Positions 8,970 through 17,036 of a stretch of 64,000 nucleotides of DNA are shown here, piece by piece (position 1 is the first letter of the stretch; each line of letters opens with the position of its first letter). The translations under genes were made by a program, and so were the position numbers. Origin of the DNA: Rhizobium sp. CIAT894 (lineage in GTDB: Bacteria; Pseudomonadota; Alphaproteobacteria; Rhizobiales; Rhizobiaceae). The stretch lies in contig NZ_CP020947.1 of the NCBI RefSeq assembly GCF_000172795.2, positions 623,001 to 687,000 on the forward strand, in the 5' to 3' direction. The notes under the pieces are model-generated. The model had not been told where the DNA came from, made no database searches, and saw only the letters and a program-made list of their open reading frames with translations.

Positions 8970-9146
8970 TCACGCGGGTTTGACAATTTTCGTTTTTCGT
9001 TTGTTCAGCTCGGCCTCGAAATCAGCCATCGCGACGGCCGCTTGTTTCGACCTGTCTGCACGCCTCGAATAGTACTTGACGGTCTCGATTCGCGGTTTCT
9101 GCCCCAGCCGTCCGCTGGCGGCACCCCTGAAATCAAACGATGGCTC
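8970..9146 (-). pseudogene. Possible C-terminal remnant of a tyrosine recombinase/integrase
   Basis: A 58-codon open stretch on the minus strand is bounded upstream by an in-frame TGA. It encodes a segment ASGRLGQKPRIETVKYYS followed by RRADRSKQAAVAMADFEAEL and a lysine/arginine-rich end. The LGQK...T-x-KYY...RADR pattern resembles the last conserved block of tyrosine recombinases, with the nucleophilic tyrosine in KYY. There is no start codon at the upstream boundary and no catalytic arginine-containing part. Its place directly beyond a tRNA supports a decayed mobile-element integrase. The assignment rests on pattern recognition only. Confidence 0.4.
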
Positions 9147-9188
9147 TCAATGCTGCTTTCTGATGGATATCGCCATTGGCAATATTCG

Positions 9189-9217
9189 TTGCGAAACAAA
9201 TCGCCAAAGGCTATATT
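9189..9217 (+). promoter_or_regulatory. Predicted promoter of the RelE/XRE pair
   Basis: TTGCGA (9189-9194) and TATATT (9212-9217) are separated by exactly 17 bases. The ATG of the toxin gene follows 5 bases after the -10 box, so transcription from here would start at or next to the start codon and give a leaderless message. No ribosome-binding site is visible before this ATG, which fits. Confidence 0.45.
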
Positions 9218-9222
9218 CCATT

Positions 9223-9468
9223 ATGAAAAAGATCGCGTACAGCAAAGCTGCCGTGAAGGCACTCCGCAAAATGCAGCAGAAGCGCGCGGCCGCGATCGTA
9301 GCCAAGGTAGAAGCCTTCGCCAATGGCGAGACAGTCGACCTCAAGAAGCTGCAAGGCAGCGAATTTTTTCGCATTCGCGTTGGGCAGGACCGGGTCATCA
9401 TAGACGACCAGACTATGCAGGTCTTGGTCGTCAAAGCTGGCCCACGTGGCGATGTTTATAACGAATAG
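9223..9468 (+). CDS. RelE/ParE-superfamily toxin
   Basis: An 81-residue basic protein with the RelE-type layout: an N-terminal helix pair rich in lysine (YSKAAVKALRKMQQKRA), a middle KKLQGSEFFRIRVGQDRVIID beta region and an end VLVVKAGPRGDVYNE. The KLQG-x-x-x-FRIRVG-x-x-R-x-I pattern is characteristic of mRNA-interferase-like toxins. The following gene, 9 bases downstream, encodes an XRE-type antitoxin, so this is a two-gene type II system with toxin first, the reverse of the more common order. Cleavage activity is inferred from family only. Confidence 0.8.
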   Translation: MKKIAYSKAAVKALRKMQQKRAAAIVAKVEAFANGETVDLKKLQGSEFFRIRVGQDRVIIDDQTMQVLVVKAGPRGDVYNE

Positions 9469-9477
9469 GAGACCACC

Positions 9478-9825
9478 ATGGGTGAAATCCAGAAACTAAC
9501 CATCGACGGCAAGGGATACGTGCTGCTTTCCGAAGATGATTATCAGGACCTTGTCGATATCAGCGACGCGCGCGCAGCAAAGGCGCGCATCGACGATGGC
9601 GAAGAAACCTGGCCTCAAGACGTCGTCGAGGCGCTGATCGCCGGTGAAGATCCTGTCCGCGTGTTCCGTAAGCATCGCGGCATCAGCATCAAGGAACTGG
9701 CTGAAAAGGCCGGGCTCTCGCAGCCTTATCTTTCCGAAATCGAGACTGGAAAGAAAGAGGGCTCCCTAGATGCTCTAAAGGCGATCGCTCGTACGCTGGA
9801 AGTCGACCTTGACGATCTGGCTTGA
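9478..9825 (+). CDS. XRE-family antitoxin of the RelE pair
   Basis: A 115-residue protein. The N-terminal third (IDGKGYVLLSEDDYQDLVDI) resembles the toxin-contacting arm of Phd/YefM or HigA-like antitoxins. Residues about 60-115 form a Cro/C1-type helix-turn-helix (ISIKELAEKAGLSQPYLSEI followed by ETGKKEGSLDALKAIA). TAGGAGA lies before the ATG. As an antitoxin it should bind and neutralise the product of the preceding gene and repress their shared promoter. No obvious palindromic operator was found close to 9189-9217. Confidence 0.82.
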   Translation: MGEIQKLTIDGKGYVLLSEDDYQDLVDISDARAAKARIDDGEETWPQDVVEALIAGEDPVRVFRKHRGISIKELAEKAGLSQPYLSEIETGKKEGSLDALKAIARTLEVDLDDLA

Positions 9826-10168
9826 TGTAATATGCGCATCCGCGTCTTGGCGGGGAACTGTTCAGCTCATGGCTCCTCAATAAGATGGCGAGAAGTAGAA
9901 GAAACAAAGACCTGATATTTTTGCAGCCATGACGCCGTGCGCGGCTGTTCGGCAGGCGATCGTCTGGAGCTCAACGCTAACGTCATGCAGCAAACCGGGT
10001 GGGCTTCGGTTGACGGCTTTCCCTCACAGGCCGCGGAAGCCGTGAAAGCAGGACGCGGCGTTCGGTAAATATCGTTGTCGTAGAAAAGCCCCACTCGAAA
10101 TTGCATCTGCGCAGGGCGAACGCTTCGCGCGCTACCGAACCTACCTATTTGCTTATAGAGAGTTTTTG
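9826..10168. other. Intergenic stretch without a supported gene
   Basis: About 340 bases between the antitoxin gene and the glycosidase-like gene. One minus-strand open frame of 79 codons (10106-9867) lacks any family likeness and a ribosome-binding site. I see no tRNA, repeat or strong promoter. It may be decayed accessory DNA belonging to the patch next to tRNA-Phe. Confidence 0.4.
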
Positions 10169-11146
10169 ATGTCAGTAACTCGCAAGCTCCTATTCGGGCT
10201 GACTGCCGCTTTGGTTGTTATGATTGTTGTCGGCGCCGGTTGGCTCTGGCAGGTCGCGGGCGCCTATGGGTTCAACACCGTATTGCGCCGTGGCGGAACC
10301 TACTGGATCACCGTGAAGCCTGACGATGAGCGCCTATCGGCCTCCATGCAACTGGCGTTGAAGAGCCCAGTCCCGGCCGTGCAGCCGGGGTCGCTGGTCT
10401 GGCAAGAACCTGAGATTGGCTTCGAGGTGGCGGAGCTGCCGGTGCTTGCCGATGGTCGCGAAGTCGACCGGATTTTCCTCAGCAGGATTGATCCCATGCG
10501 CTTCCGCTTCGTCGTCCATAACGCGTCACAGGGTGATAAGGGCATTGACGAATGGGAGCATGCCTTGCCCAAGGCCGTGCTGATCGTCAACGGCAGCTAC
10601 TACGACATGCATGGCCGGCCCGACACGCCCTTTATCAGTGAGGGTGTCGCGATGGGACCCCGGCAGTATGATGCGAAGGCCGGCGCCTTCTTTGCGGATG
10701 CTGCCTCTGCCGACATCCGTGACCTGACCCATCAAGATTGGGGAAGTGCCCTTGCCGGGGCGACGAATGCGATGGTTTCCTATCCGCTCCTGATCGGCGA
10801 CGATGGCCAGACCCATGTGAATGTGAAAAGCCGCTGGCTGGCCAATCGAACCTTTGTCGCCAAGGACGGCTCAGGCCGCATCTTGATCGGCACGACGAAG
10901 GAGGCGTTCTTTTCTCTCGATCGGTTGGCGGAATTTCTCAAGGCGTCGCCACTGGATCTCAAAGTAGCGCTTAACCTCGACGGCGGCCCCCTCGCGCACC
11001 GCAGCGTCCGGCTGAACGGGTATAGCCAGAAATTTTATGCGCGATGGGAAGCACAGGTCGAGGATGACAATGTCAAACTGCTGCGTTGGCCGGTTCTTCA
11101 GGCCAATTGGGCCATGCCGATGGTTCTGACGGTCGAGCGGAGATAG
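10169..11146 (+). CDS. Phosphodiester glycosidase-like (DUF2233/NAGPA) membrane-anchored protein
   Basis: A 325-residue protein with one N-terminal membrane segment (residues about 6-30) serving as an uncleaved anchor or signal. The remaining domain shows the NAGPA/DUF2233 pattern: IVNGSYYDMHGRPDTPFISE followed by GVAMG, a central NAMVSYPLLIGDDG, R-FVAKDGSGRILIGTT, and the ending LNLDGGP. In this family NGSYYD and NLDGGP form the active site of phosphodiester alpha-GlcNAcase-like hydrolases. The substrate is unknown; periplasmic glycan or exopolysaccharide decoration is an inference. ATG chosen over the adjacent TTG. Confidence 0.8.
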   Translation: MSVTRKLLFGLTAALVVMIVVGAGWLWQVAGAYGFNTVLRRGGTYWITVKPDDERLSASMQLALKSPVPAVQPGSLVWQEPEIGFEVAELPVLADGREVDRIFLSRIDPMRFRFVVHNASQGDKGIDEWEHALPKAVLIVNGSYYDMHGRPDTPFISEGVAMGPRQYDAKAGAFFADAASADIRDLTHQDWGSALAGATNAMVSYPLLIGDDGQTHVNVKSRWLANRTFVAKDGSGRILIGTTKEAFFSLDRLAEFLKASPLDLKVALNLDGGPLAHRSVRLNGYSQKFYARWEAQVEDDNVKLLRWPVLQANWAMPMVLTVERR

Positions 11147-11312
11147 TTTGCGGTCAAAGCCGCAAGCCGGATACTTGTCGTCTTCGCCCGGCCGCTGAGA
11201 TCTCTATCGGTACGCGTTCCCGGCTTGTCGGGATCCAGCATCCGGGCCAGTTCTGCGATGGTCAGATCGGTCGGTTGCTGCCCCCTCAGTATCTGAAGTC
11301 TCGGATTTATAG

Positions 11313-12356
11313 TTACATTTCTGCGATCTCGACCGACAGGTGCGGGGCGAGCGCCCGCAGGAAACTTTCCGCATCGAAAATCGCAGCCGGTGGCTTTGCG
11401 CCAGTATCGCGAATGTCCCCCGCCAGGACGCGCTGGACCGCTTCGCAGATAATCGGCGCCGTGACGGCGTAGATGTCCTGTCCTTGGACGACGATCCGGC
11501 GACGCACGTCGCCTTGCGAGACAATCACTTCCACGGCAAAACGCTGCGCCGAGCGCCCGGTTTCGTCGACAGGCTGCGGTGGCGGGGTCGACGGGTCGCG
11601 AACATCCCGCAGGGCCGTTGTGCCAAGAAAACTGTGCAATTCCTTTGTCTGGATGCGACGAGCGATCAGCGGTACTTCCGAAAAGGAAAGTTCGACGAAT
11701 GTTTGCCGGCCGAATGGTTCCGGCAACGTGGATACGCGTTCGGCAGGCGGTTGGCGTACCGGCTCAAGCTGCCCGCCGTTGACGGCCAGGCGCCGCGCTG
11801 TGTTTTTCTCTCCGGTCACGCGCGTCCCTTTTGTCGGCAGCCAACTGTCGAGCGCAACGAAGACCTCGATCGCGTCGGCATCATCCCAATCATCCATGGC
11901 AACTGCGACCAGCAGGTCGGCCAGTCCGCCGTAAAATCCCATCGCCGGGATGACGGCCACGCCCGCTTTTCCGGCGGCAGCCTCGTGACGCTCCAACGTC
12001 GCCTGTACGCTCGGCTGCTCGGCTGTTACGTCGAGATAATGGATGCCCGCCCGCAACGCGGCACGCACCACCGCGTCGGCCGTGTCCATGAACGGCCCAG
12101 CGCAGTTTATCACCGCCGCCGCCCCGGCGAGCGCCCTGTCCAGAGCCGCGTCATCCTCCACCGCAGCTTCACGGCATTCGACGCCGTGTTCCGGAAAGCC
12201 CGCCTCCGCCAGCCGCTTGGCACTCCGTCCAATCGCGATAGGTTGCAACCCGCGCCGCAAGAGTTCGGCAACGACAAAACGCCCAGTATGGCCATTTGCG
12301 CCCAGGACCGCTACGGCCCGAGATGTCGTGGTGTCAGTTGCTTCATCGATGGTCAT
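11313..12356 (-). CDS. Saccharopine dehydrogenase-like NAD(P)-binding oxidoreductase
   Basis: A 347-residue protein with an N-terminal Rossmann fold: VAVLGANGHTGRFVVAELL carries the G-x-x-G-x-x-G dinucleotide site, followed by VINCAGPF and GIHYLDVTAEQ, a block typical of saccharopine-dehydrogenase-like and trans-acting enoyl reductase proteins. The reaction is unknown. I chose the ATG with AGGGAAG just upstream rather than a TTG/ATG 36 bases earlier. The gene is divergent from a TetR regulator with a palindromic operator region between them, so it is most likely that regulator's target. Confidence 0.8.
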   Translation of the reverse strand: MTIDEATDTTTSRAVAVLGANGHTGRFVVAELLRRGLQPIAIGRSAKRLAEAGFPEHGVECREAAVEDDAALDRALAGAAAVINCAGPFMDTADAVVRAALRAGIHYLDVTAEQPSVQATLERHEAAAGKAGVAVIPAMGFYGGLADLLVAVAMDDWDDADAIEVFVALDSWLPTKGTRVTGEKNTARRLAVNGGQLEPVRQPPAERVSTLPEPFGRQTFVELSFSEVPLIARRIQTKELHSFLGTTALRDVRDPSTPPPQPVDETGRSAQRFAVEVIVSQGDVRRRIVVQGQDIYAVTAPIICEAVQRVLAGDIRDTGAKPPAAIFDAESFLRALAPHLSVEIAEM

Positions 12357-12370
12357 TGCTCTTCCCTTCG

Positions 12371-12412
12371 CTACAGACCTGTCTGTAGTCAATAAAACAT
12401 ACAGGTCTGTAG
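12371..12412. promoter_or_regulatory. TetR-type operator region between divergent genes
   Basis: CTACAGA-CCTG-TCTGTAG (12371-12388) is a perfect 18-base palindrome. CTACAGACCTGT (12371-12382) is repeated in perfect inverted orientation as ACAGGTCTGTAG (12401-12412). These sites fill the space between the divergent oxidoreductase and TetR genes and would cover both promoters. ACAGACC-like half sites are typical of TetR operators for this kind of gene pair. Confidence 0.75.
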
Positions 12413-12460
12413 CGTGTCAATCGGCTTTCTGCTATGGTGGCGGAATTCGGAGATATCGAC

Positions 12461-13057
12461 ATGCCAAAAAGCACAGCCAACGCCCCTGCCACCGGCGCCA
12501 ACGAGGTCCGCGACAGGATTCTCGAAACGGCATCGGAGCTCTTTTACCGACGCGGGGTGCGCGCCGTCGGCGTCGATCTTGTGGTGGAAAAGTCAGGCGT
12601 CGCCAAAACCAGCCTCTACCGCCATTTCGGCACCAAGGACGACCTGATCGCGGCCTTTCTCAAGCGTGAAGACCTGGATTTCTGGAGCACCTGGGACCGG
12701 GTGACGGAGCAGTACCCGGACGATGCCGCGGCCGAACTCGACGCCCATTTCGAATGGATCGGCGAAAGGGTCGGGCGGGAAAATTACCGCGGCTGCCCGC
12801 AAATCAATACAGCCGCCGAGTTCCCCGAACCCGATCACCCTGCACGCAAGGTCGCACAGACCCACATGCGTGAGATGAGGCGGCGCCTGAAGACCATAGC
12901 CGAGGGACTGGCGGTTGCAGCGCCCGACAGGCTCGCCGGCCAACTGGCGGTGCTGATCAACGGCGCCTTTGTCAGCATGCAGGTCTTTGAACCGGGCGAG
13001 GCGACCGGATTGCTCCGCGATGCTGCCCATGCGCTGATCGCCGCCAGCCGCAGTTGA
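12461..13057 (+). CDS. TetR/AcrR family transcriptional regulator
   Basis: A 198-residue repressor. The N-terminal helix-turn-helix spans about residues 13-60 (ILETASELFYRRGVRAVGVD, then VVEKSGVAKTSLYRHFGTKD), the canonical TetR DNA-binding layout. The C-terminal helical domain carries a single cysteine-containing segment (YRGCPQINTAAEFPEP) common in one TetR subgroup. I chose the ATG at 12461 because GGAGAT lies 8 bases upstream. It probably represses itself and the divergent oxidoreductase through the palindromes at 12371-12412. The ligand is unknown. Confidence 0.92.
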   Translation: MPKSTANAPATGANEVRDRILETASELFYRRGVRAVGVDLVVEKSGVAKTSLYRHFGTKDDLIAAFLKREDLDFWSTWDRVTEQYPDDAAAELDAHFEWIGERVGRENYRGCPQINTAAEFPEPDHPARKVAQTHMREMRRRLKTIAEGLAVAAPDRLAGQLAVLINGAFVSMQVFEPGEATGLLRDAAHALIAASRS

Positions 13058-13091
13058 TCAGAGTTGCTTGCCTCTCGGCTGTCGCCTGTCG

Positions 13092-15074
13092 TCAGGCGCC
13101 GATCTGCTGTATCTCAGTATCGGCAGAAGGCTCGGCGATGACGGCTTGATTCCGGCCTCGCTGCTTGGCGCGATAAAGCGCGCGATCGGCTTCGAGCAAC
13201 AGCGCCTCCGGAGAGATATTTTGATCGGGTGTCGCCAGCGCAATGCCGACGCTGATCGTCACGTGCCCGAAAGGCGATCCCTCATGCGTCAGCTTGACGG
13301 CCGCCATTGCCGAACAGAGGGCCTGTCCGATGATGGGCGCGTTGCTGGCTGAAGCGACCCGCGCAATGATGGCGAATTCCTCTCCGCCGTAACGGGCAAC
13401 GAGGTCTTGTTTGCTGCGCGTATTGCGCTCCAGCACCCCGGCGATCTCCTTCAGGCAGGCATCTCCGGCCGGATGGCCGTATCGGTCGTTGTAGCCTTTG
13501 AACCAGTCGGCATCCACCATGGCAAGCATCAGCAGCTCCTGACCCTGCCCAAGCCCGGTGAGCTCGCTGGCGAGAACCTCGTCGAAGCGACGCCGGTTGG
13601 CCACACCCGTCATTTCGTCCGTCTGGCTGATCGTCAGGAGCCTCTGATTGAGCCGCTCCAGCTCGGACGTCCGATCCCGTATCTTCCCCTCAAGCGCTTC
13701 ATGGGCCGCGTGAACGCGCGCGGCCATCGACGCAAAATCGCGGGCAAGCTCGCCGATCTCGTCATCGGAATGCGTGGGCAGGGCGTCGTTGGCAACGGTC
13801 ACGCCGGAACGGCCGACCAGCTGCGTGGCGTGGATCAATCGCACCAGCGGTTCGGCGACCTGCTTTTGCAGGATCGAACGGAGGATGAAAAGTTCGACGA
13901 ACAGAGTGAGCAGCCCGACCGCGATGACGATCCCGAGATTGGTGAGGATGGCGGATCGCATCAGAGATTTCGGATAGTGGACGGCGAGCATCCAAGGCGT
14001 ATCCGGGATCCGGCCGACGGCGGTAATTTCGCCGGCGCTGTCGATGAGCGACACCGAACCCGCTTCGATCGACTGGCTTGCCTTCAGCAGAGGCTGGTAG
14101 TCGGCGATTTCAAGCGAGGAAATCGAGGCTTCGCCGGCGCTGGCGGTGATCTTGTCGGCATATTTGCCGTCGAAGATCAGTGTGCCCTGAGCATCGGCGG
14201 CAAAAATCGTCGCCCGCGCGCCCGGCAGTGTCGGGCTGGCGGTTCGTTTCATCAGATCGTCGAGCAGCACGTCGACACAAGCCATGATGCGATGTTTGCC
14301 CGAAGCATCAGGCGCATCGGGCGTCGCAATCGTCGTCATCCACGCATTGTTGGAAGGATCCCAGTAGATGCGGGTGAAGAAAGTATCGTTCTGCGGCCCG
14401 CCGAACCCGCGGGAGTAAAATTCGAAGGTCTCGAGTTTCAGCGCATCCGGGCCTTCATATTGGAAAACCTTGGCGATGTCGGCAGCCTGATAGATGGGGA
14501 AACCTTTCTCCGGCACCACGCCGTAGAAATTGAAGAGGCGGCCCTTGGCGGCGGAACCGAATTGGTAAGAAAGCAGATAGGACAACGCAAAGCGTGTCTT
14601 CACATCCTCATCCGGTGTCACGTCAGGCGCGTAAGTCGCCGACATGCCGGGAAATCTGCGCCCATCCGGCAACGGCGCGCCTTCGAACAATCCCGGGCGC
14701 TGGGTGTAGGATCCATCCTCATGGCGATAGAAAATATGGTCGAAATCGAGTGCCAATGATTGCCGGGCTTCCGGGATCGCGTAGATCCGGTCGAACTCGG
14801 CCAGGAAATTCTTTTCGAGATCCTTCACCTCACGGAATGGCAGAGACTCGCGCTGCAAGGCCTGTTCGGTCGAAAGCGAGAGCTGCTTGCGCACCGACTG
14901 CTCAAGGGCTGCATGATTGATGAAATAGGACACGCCGCCCGCACAGGCGCAGACCAGTGCGATGCGCAGCGCCGCCAGCCGCAATGCCCGCGACGCCAGC
15001 GTCTGGCGCGTTTTCCGCTTCACCTTCAGTCTGAAGACGATCTTCAACAACGCGCTCAGACTGCTCGATGTCAT
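13092..15074 (-). CDS. Membrane diguanylate cyclase with Cache-like sensor and HAMP
   Basis: A 660-residue protein. One membrane segment near residues 32-52 and another near 370-395 bracket a periplasmic region of over 300 residues, of the size of a double Cache sensor. A HAMP-like linker and short coiled coil (HAAHEALEGKIRDRTSELER) lead to a GGDEF domain with the motif GGEEF at 563-567, so synthesis of cyclic-di-GMP from two GTP is expected. The inhibitory RxxD site is replaced by SKQD, suggesting weak product inhibition. ATG preceded by GAGG. It stands alone. Confidence 0.92.
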   Translation of the reverse strand: MTSSSLSALLKIVFRLKVKRKTRQTLASRALRLAALRIALVCACAGGVSYFINHAALEQSVRKQLSLSTEQALQRESLPFREVKDLEKNFLAEFDRIYAIPEARQSLALDFDHIFYRHEDGSYTQRPGLFEGAPLPDGRRFPGMSATYAPDVTPDEDVKTRFALSYLLSYQFGSAAKGRLFNFYGVVPEKGFPIYQAADIAKVFQYEGPDALKLETFEFYSRGFGGPQNDTFFTRIYWDPSNNAWMTTIATPDAPDASGKHRIMACVDVLLDDLMKRTASPTLPGARATIFAADAQGTLIFDGKYADKITASAGEASISSLEIADYQPLLKASQSIEAGSVSLIDSAGEITAVGRIPDTPWMLAVHYPKSLMRSAILTNLGIVIAVGLLTLFVELFILRSILQKQVAEPLVRLIHATQLVGRSGVTVANDALPTHSDDEIGELARDFASMAARVHAAHEALEGKIRDRTSELERLNQRLLTISQTDEMTGVANRRRFDEVLASELTGLGQGQELLMLAMVDADWFKGYNDRYGHPAGDACLKEIAGVLERNTRSKQDLVARYGGEEFAIIARVASASNAPIIGQALCSAMAAVKLTHEGSPFGHVTISVGIALATPDQNISPEALLLEADRALYRAKQRGRNQAVIAEPSADTEIQQIGA

Positions 15075-15381
15075 GCATTTACCTCAGTCGCTGGAAACAA
15101 GCCTGTCCGGCCGCCCTCGAGGGCAGCATCAGGACATCGTGCATGGAGGGGCATCGCGGGAAAGCGCCACAATTCATTCGTGACGTGACGAGTTCAGCGG
15201 CAGCGGCGAAACTCATTCAGCGCATCGAGACATTGCGCGATGGGCTGGAGCGATTAAGTCAGTCTACAAGTTAACAAAGAATGCTTTTGCCGAAGCGCTG
15301 CCGATATTGCCTGCGCAACTTGGATAGAATGTGAGAAAATCGGATCAAACGATTGCTCCGTCGGCCGTGCGGCCTGGCTGT
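15075..15381. other. Intergenic region between two minus-strand genes
   Basis: About 300 bases upstream of the diguanylate cyclase gene. It should contain that gene's promoter, but I see no confident -35/-10 pair. A 30-codon GTG-started plus-strand frame (15185-15274) has no ribosome-binding site or known relatives and is not called. Confidence 0.4.
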
Positions 15382-16644
15382 TCACGTCAGGAACAGGCCG
15401 GCGGCGCCGGCAAGGATCGCTATGCCGGTTGTGATGGCCAGCCGAACCGAATAGCCGCGGCTTCCGGCACTGGCTGCAAGACCGGTTTTCGCCAGAAGAT
15501 TGGCGCAGGCCGCGACCGCTATCGCCTGCGCGGCCGCATCCGCTGGCACGGCCGGCGACGACAGCTTCGTGATCGAGAGAGTTATCGCATCGAGATCACC
15601 CAGTCCCGTGATGAAGGCGACCGCGATCAGCGACTGCGTGCCAAAGACGGCCAACGTCGCCCGCGTCACGATGGTCACGGCGGCAAGCAGAAGTGCAAAG
15701 CGGAAGACGACCATCACCTCAAGCGGGTTTCGCGGTGCAAAATCGGAACCGCCATCGGAGCGCCGCGCCAATCCGGCAAGGCCGCCGCCCGCCGCAAGGA
15801 TCGCGGCCGCCGGGCCGAGTGATGCGGCGAGCTCCATCAGCACATCGGGCGCGATGACGCCGCAGATCAAAAGCACGCGGGTGAGCGACACGGCTCCCGC
15901 CAGCATCGCTCCGGCCGAAAGCAGCGGTGAGAGGGCGGGCATCTCAACCGACTGGCGGGCAAAGGAAAGCGTCAGGGCGGTTGAGGACACGGTGCCGCCG
16001 CAGGCGCCCGTCAGCAATATTCCGGCCCTGGCGTCGCTGAGCCTGATCATCACGTAACCGGCAAACGAGACGGCCGCCACGAGGACGGTCAGCATCCAGA
16101 GTTCGAAGGGATTGATCATTTCCCAGGCATCGACCGTCTCATTGGGAAGAATTGGAAGAATGACGACCGTCATCGTCAGCAGGATCAGCGCCGCCCGCAA
16201 CTCAAGCCAGGTCAGTTTCCGCAGAAAGCCATGCAGCGGTTCCCGCGCCGCCAGAAGCGCCGTCACCGCCACGGCACCCGCCGCCGTCGCCGTCATATCG
16301 GCAACCACGGCGCCGAAGCCGAGCGCGAAGACGGTTATCGCAGCAACGGCGCCGGTTGCGCTGTAATCCTCCTCGCGTTCGGCCTGCATCCGGCTGAAGC
16401 TGAGGATGGTGATGCAGAAAAACGCAAAGATGGCCGTCGGCAGGATCGATCCCGTGACCGGCTGCAGGAAACCGCAAAAGCCGCCGAGGAAGCTCGACAG
16501 GCCATAGGTGCGGATGCCCGCCACTCTCTTGCCCGGCGCTGCCTCGCGGTCCTGCCATCCACGCTCGATGCCGACGAGGATGCCGATCGCGAGCGCGAGG
16601 CTGAGGCGTTGGAATGCGTCCGTCATCACCAATGAAGTCATCAT
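15382..16644 (-). CDS. MgtC/SapB-DUF4010 family membrane protein
   Basis: A 420-residue integral membrane protein with about a dozen hydrophobic segments. The first part (LALAIGILVGIERGWQDRE, then RVAGIRTYGLSSFLGG) carries the MgtC/SapB signature, including the G-x-ERG and R-T-x-x-L-x-S-x-x-G elements. The second half, with GACGGTVSSTALTLSFARQS and FITGLGDLDAITLS, is the DUF4010 module. Function is unproven; MgtC relatives affect magnesium or membrane-potential homeostasis. An ATG at 16626 is an alternative start. It stands alone. Confidence 0.88.
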   Translation of the reverse strand: MMTSLVMTDAFQRLSLALAIGILVGIERGWQDREAAPGKRVAGIRTYGLSSFLGGFCGFLQPVTGSILPTAIFAFFCITILSFSRMQAEREEDYSATGAVAAITVFALGFGAVVADMTATAAGAVAVTALLAAREPLHGFLRKLTWLELRAALILLTMTVVILPILPNETVDAWEMINPFELWMLTVLVAAVSFAGYVMIRLSDARAGILLTGACGGTVSSTALTLSFARQSVEMPALSPLLSAGAMLAGAVSLTRVLLICGVIAPDVLMELAASLGPAAAILAAGGGLAGLARRSDGGSDFAPRNPLEVMVVFRFALLLAAVTIVTRATLAVFGTQSLIAVAFITGLGDLDAITLSITKLSSPAVPADAAAQAIAVAACANLLAKTGLAASAGSRGYSVRLAITTGIAILAGAAGLFLT

Positions 16645-17036
16645 CGAATCTTAGCAACACGCAGCGCGAATGCTTGAATCCCCGACCCTCGAACTGCCGG
16701 CCATTCGACCGTGCGCGAGGGCAATTTCTGCCGGCCCTATTCGGACGGACGGATCGTCACGGAAACCCTGCCACCGTCTTTCGACGTGCTTTCCATCTGA
16801 TGCCAGCGATCTGGCTCGCCCATCCTTCTTCCCCCGCCTGACTGCCGTTCAAGTGTCGCCTCGCCATCGAAGGCGGTCAACTCAAACTTTGCCCAATCCG
16901 CCCCTTGCCTAACTCATCCCTTGTCCTCCTAAGCAGCAATTTAAAATGCTACAGCGTCCTTGGCGGCTTTCGAAAAGACGCCGCCTGCGGTCTCGGGAAG
17001 AACGCGCCATCAGCATCAGGATAGGAGGAGACGTCG
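16645..17036. other. Intergenic region upstream of the polyol island, with a degenerate repeat
   Basis: About 390 bases with no supported gene. Near its end, TTTAAAATGCTACAGCGTCC (16931-16960 area) followed by GGCGG...CGCCGCC resembles another hairpin repeat often seen between rhizobial genes. It may also supply the promoter of the ribitol-dehydrogenase-like gene, which has AGGAGGAG just before its ATG. No LacI-type operator is seen here. Confidence 0.4.

Noticed and set aside
9867..10106. A 79-codon minus-strand frame between the antitoxin and glycosidase-like genes
   Set aside because: No domain, no ribosome-binding site, and mixed composition; it could be a remnant, but nothing supports it.
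15185..15274. A 30-codon GTG-started frame with a helical-looking product
   Set aside because: No ribosome-binding site and no supporting context.
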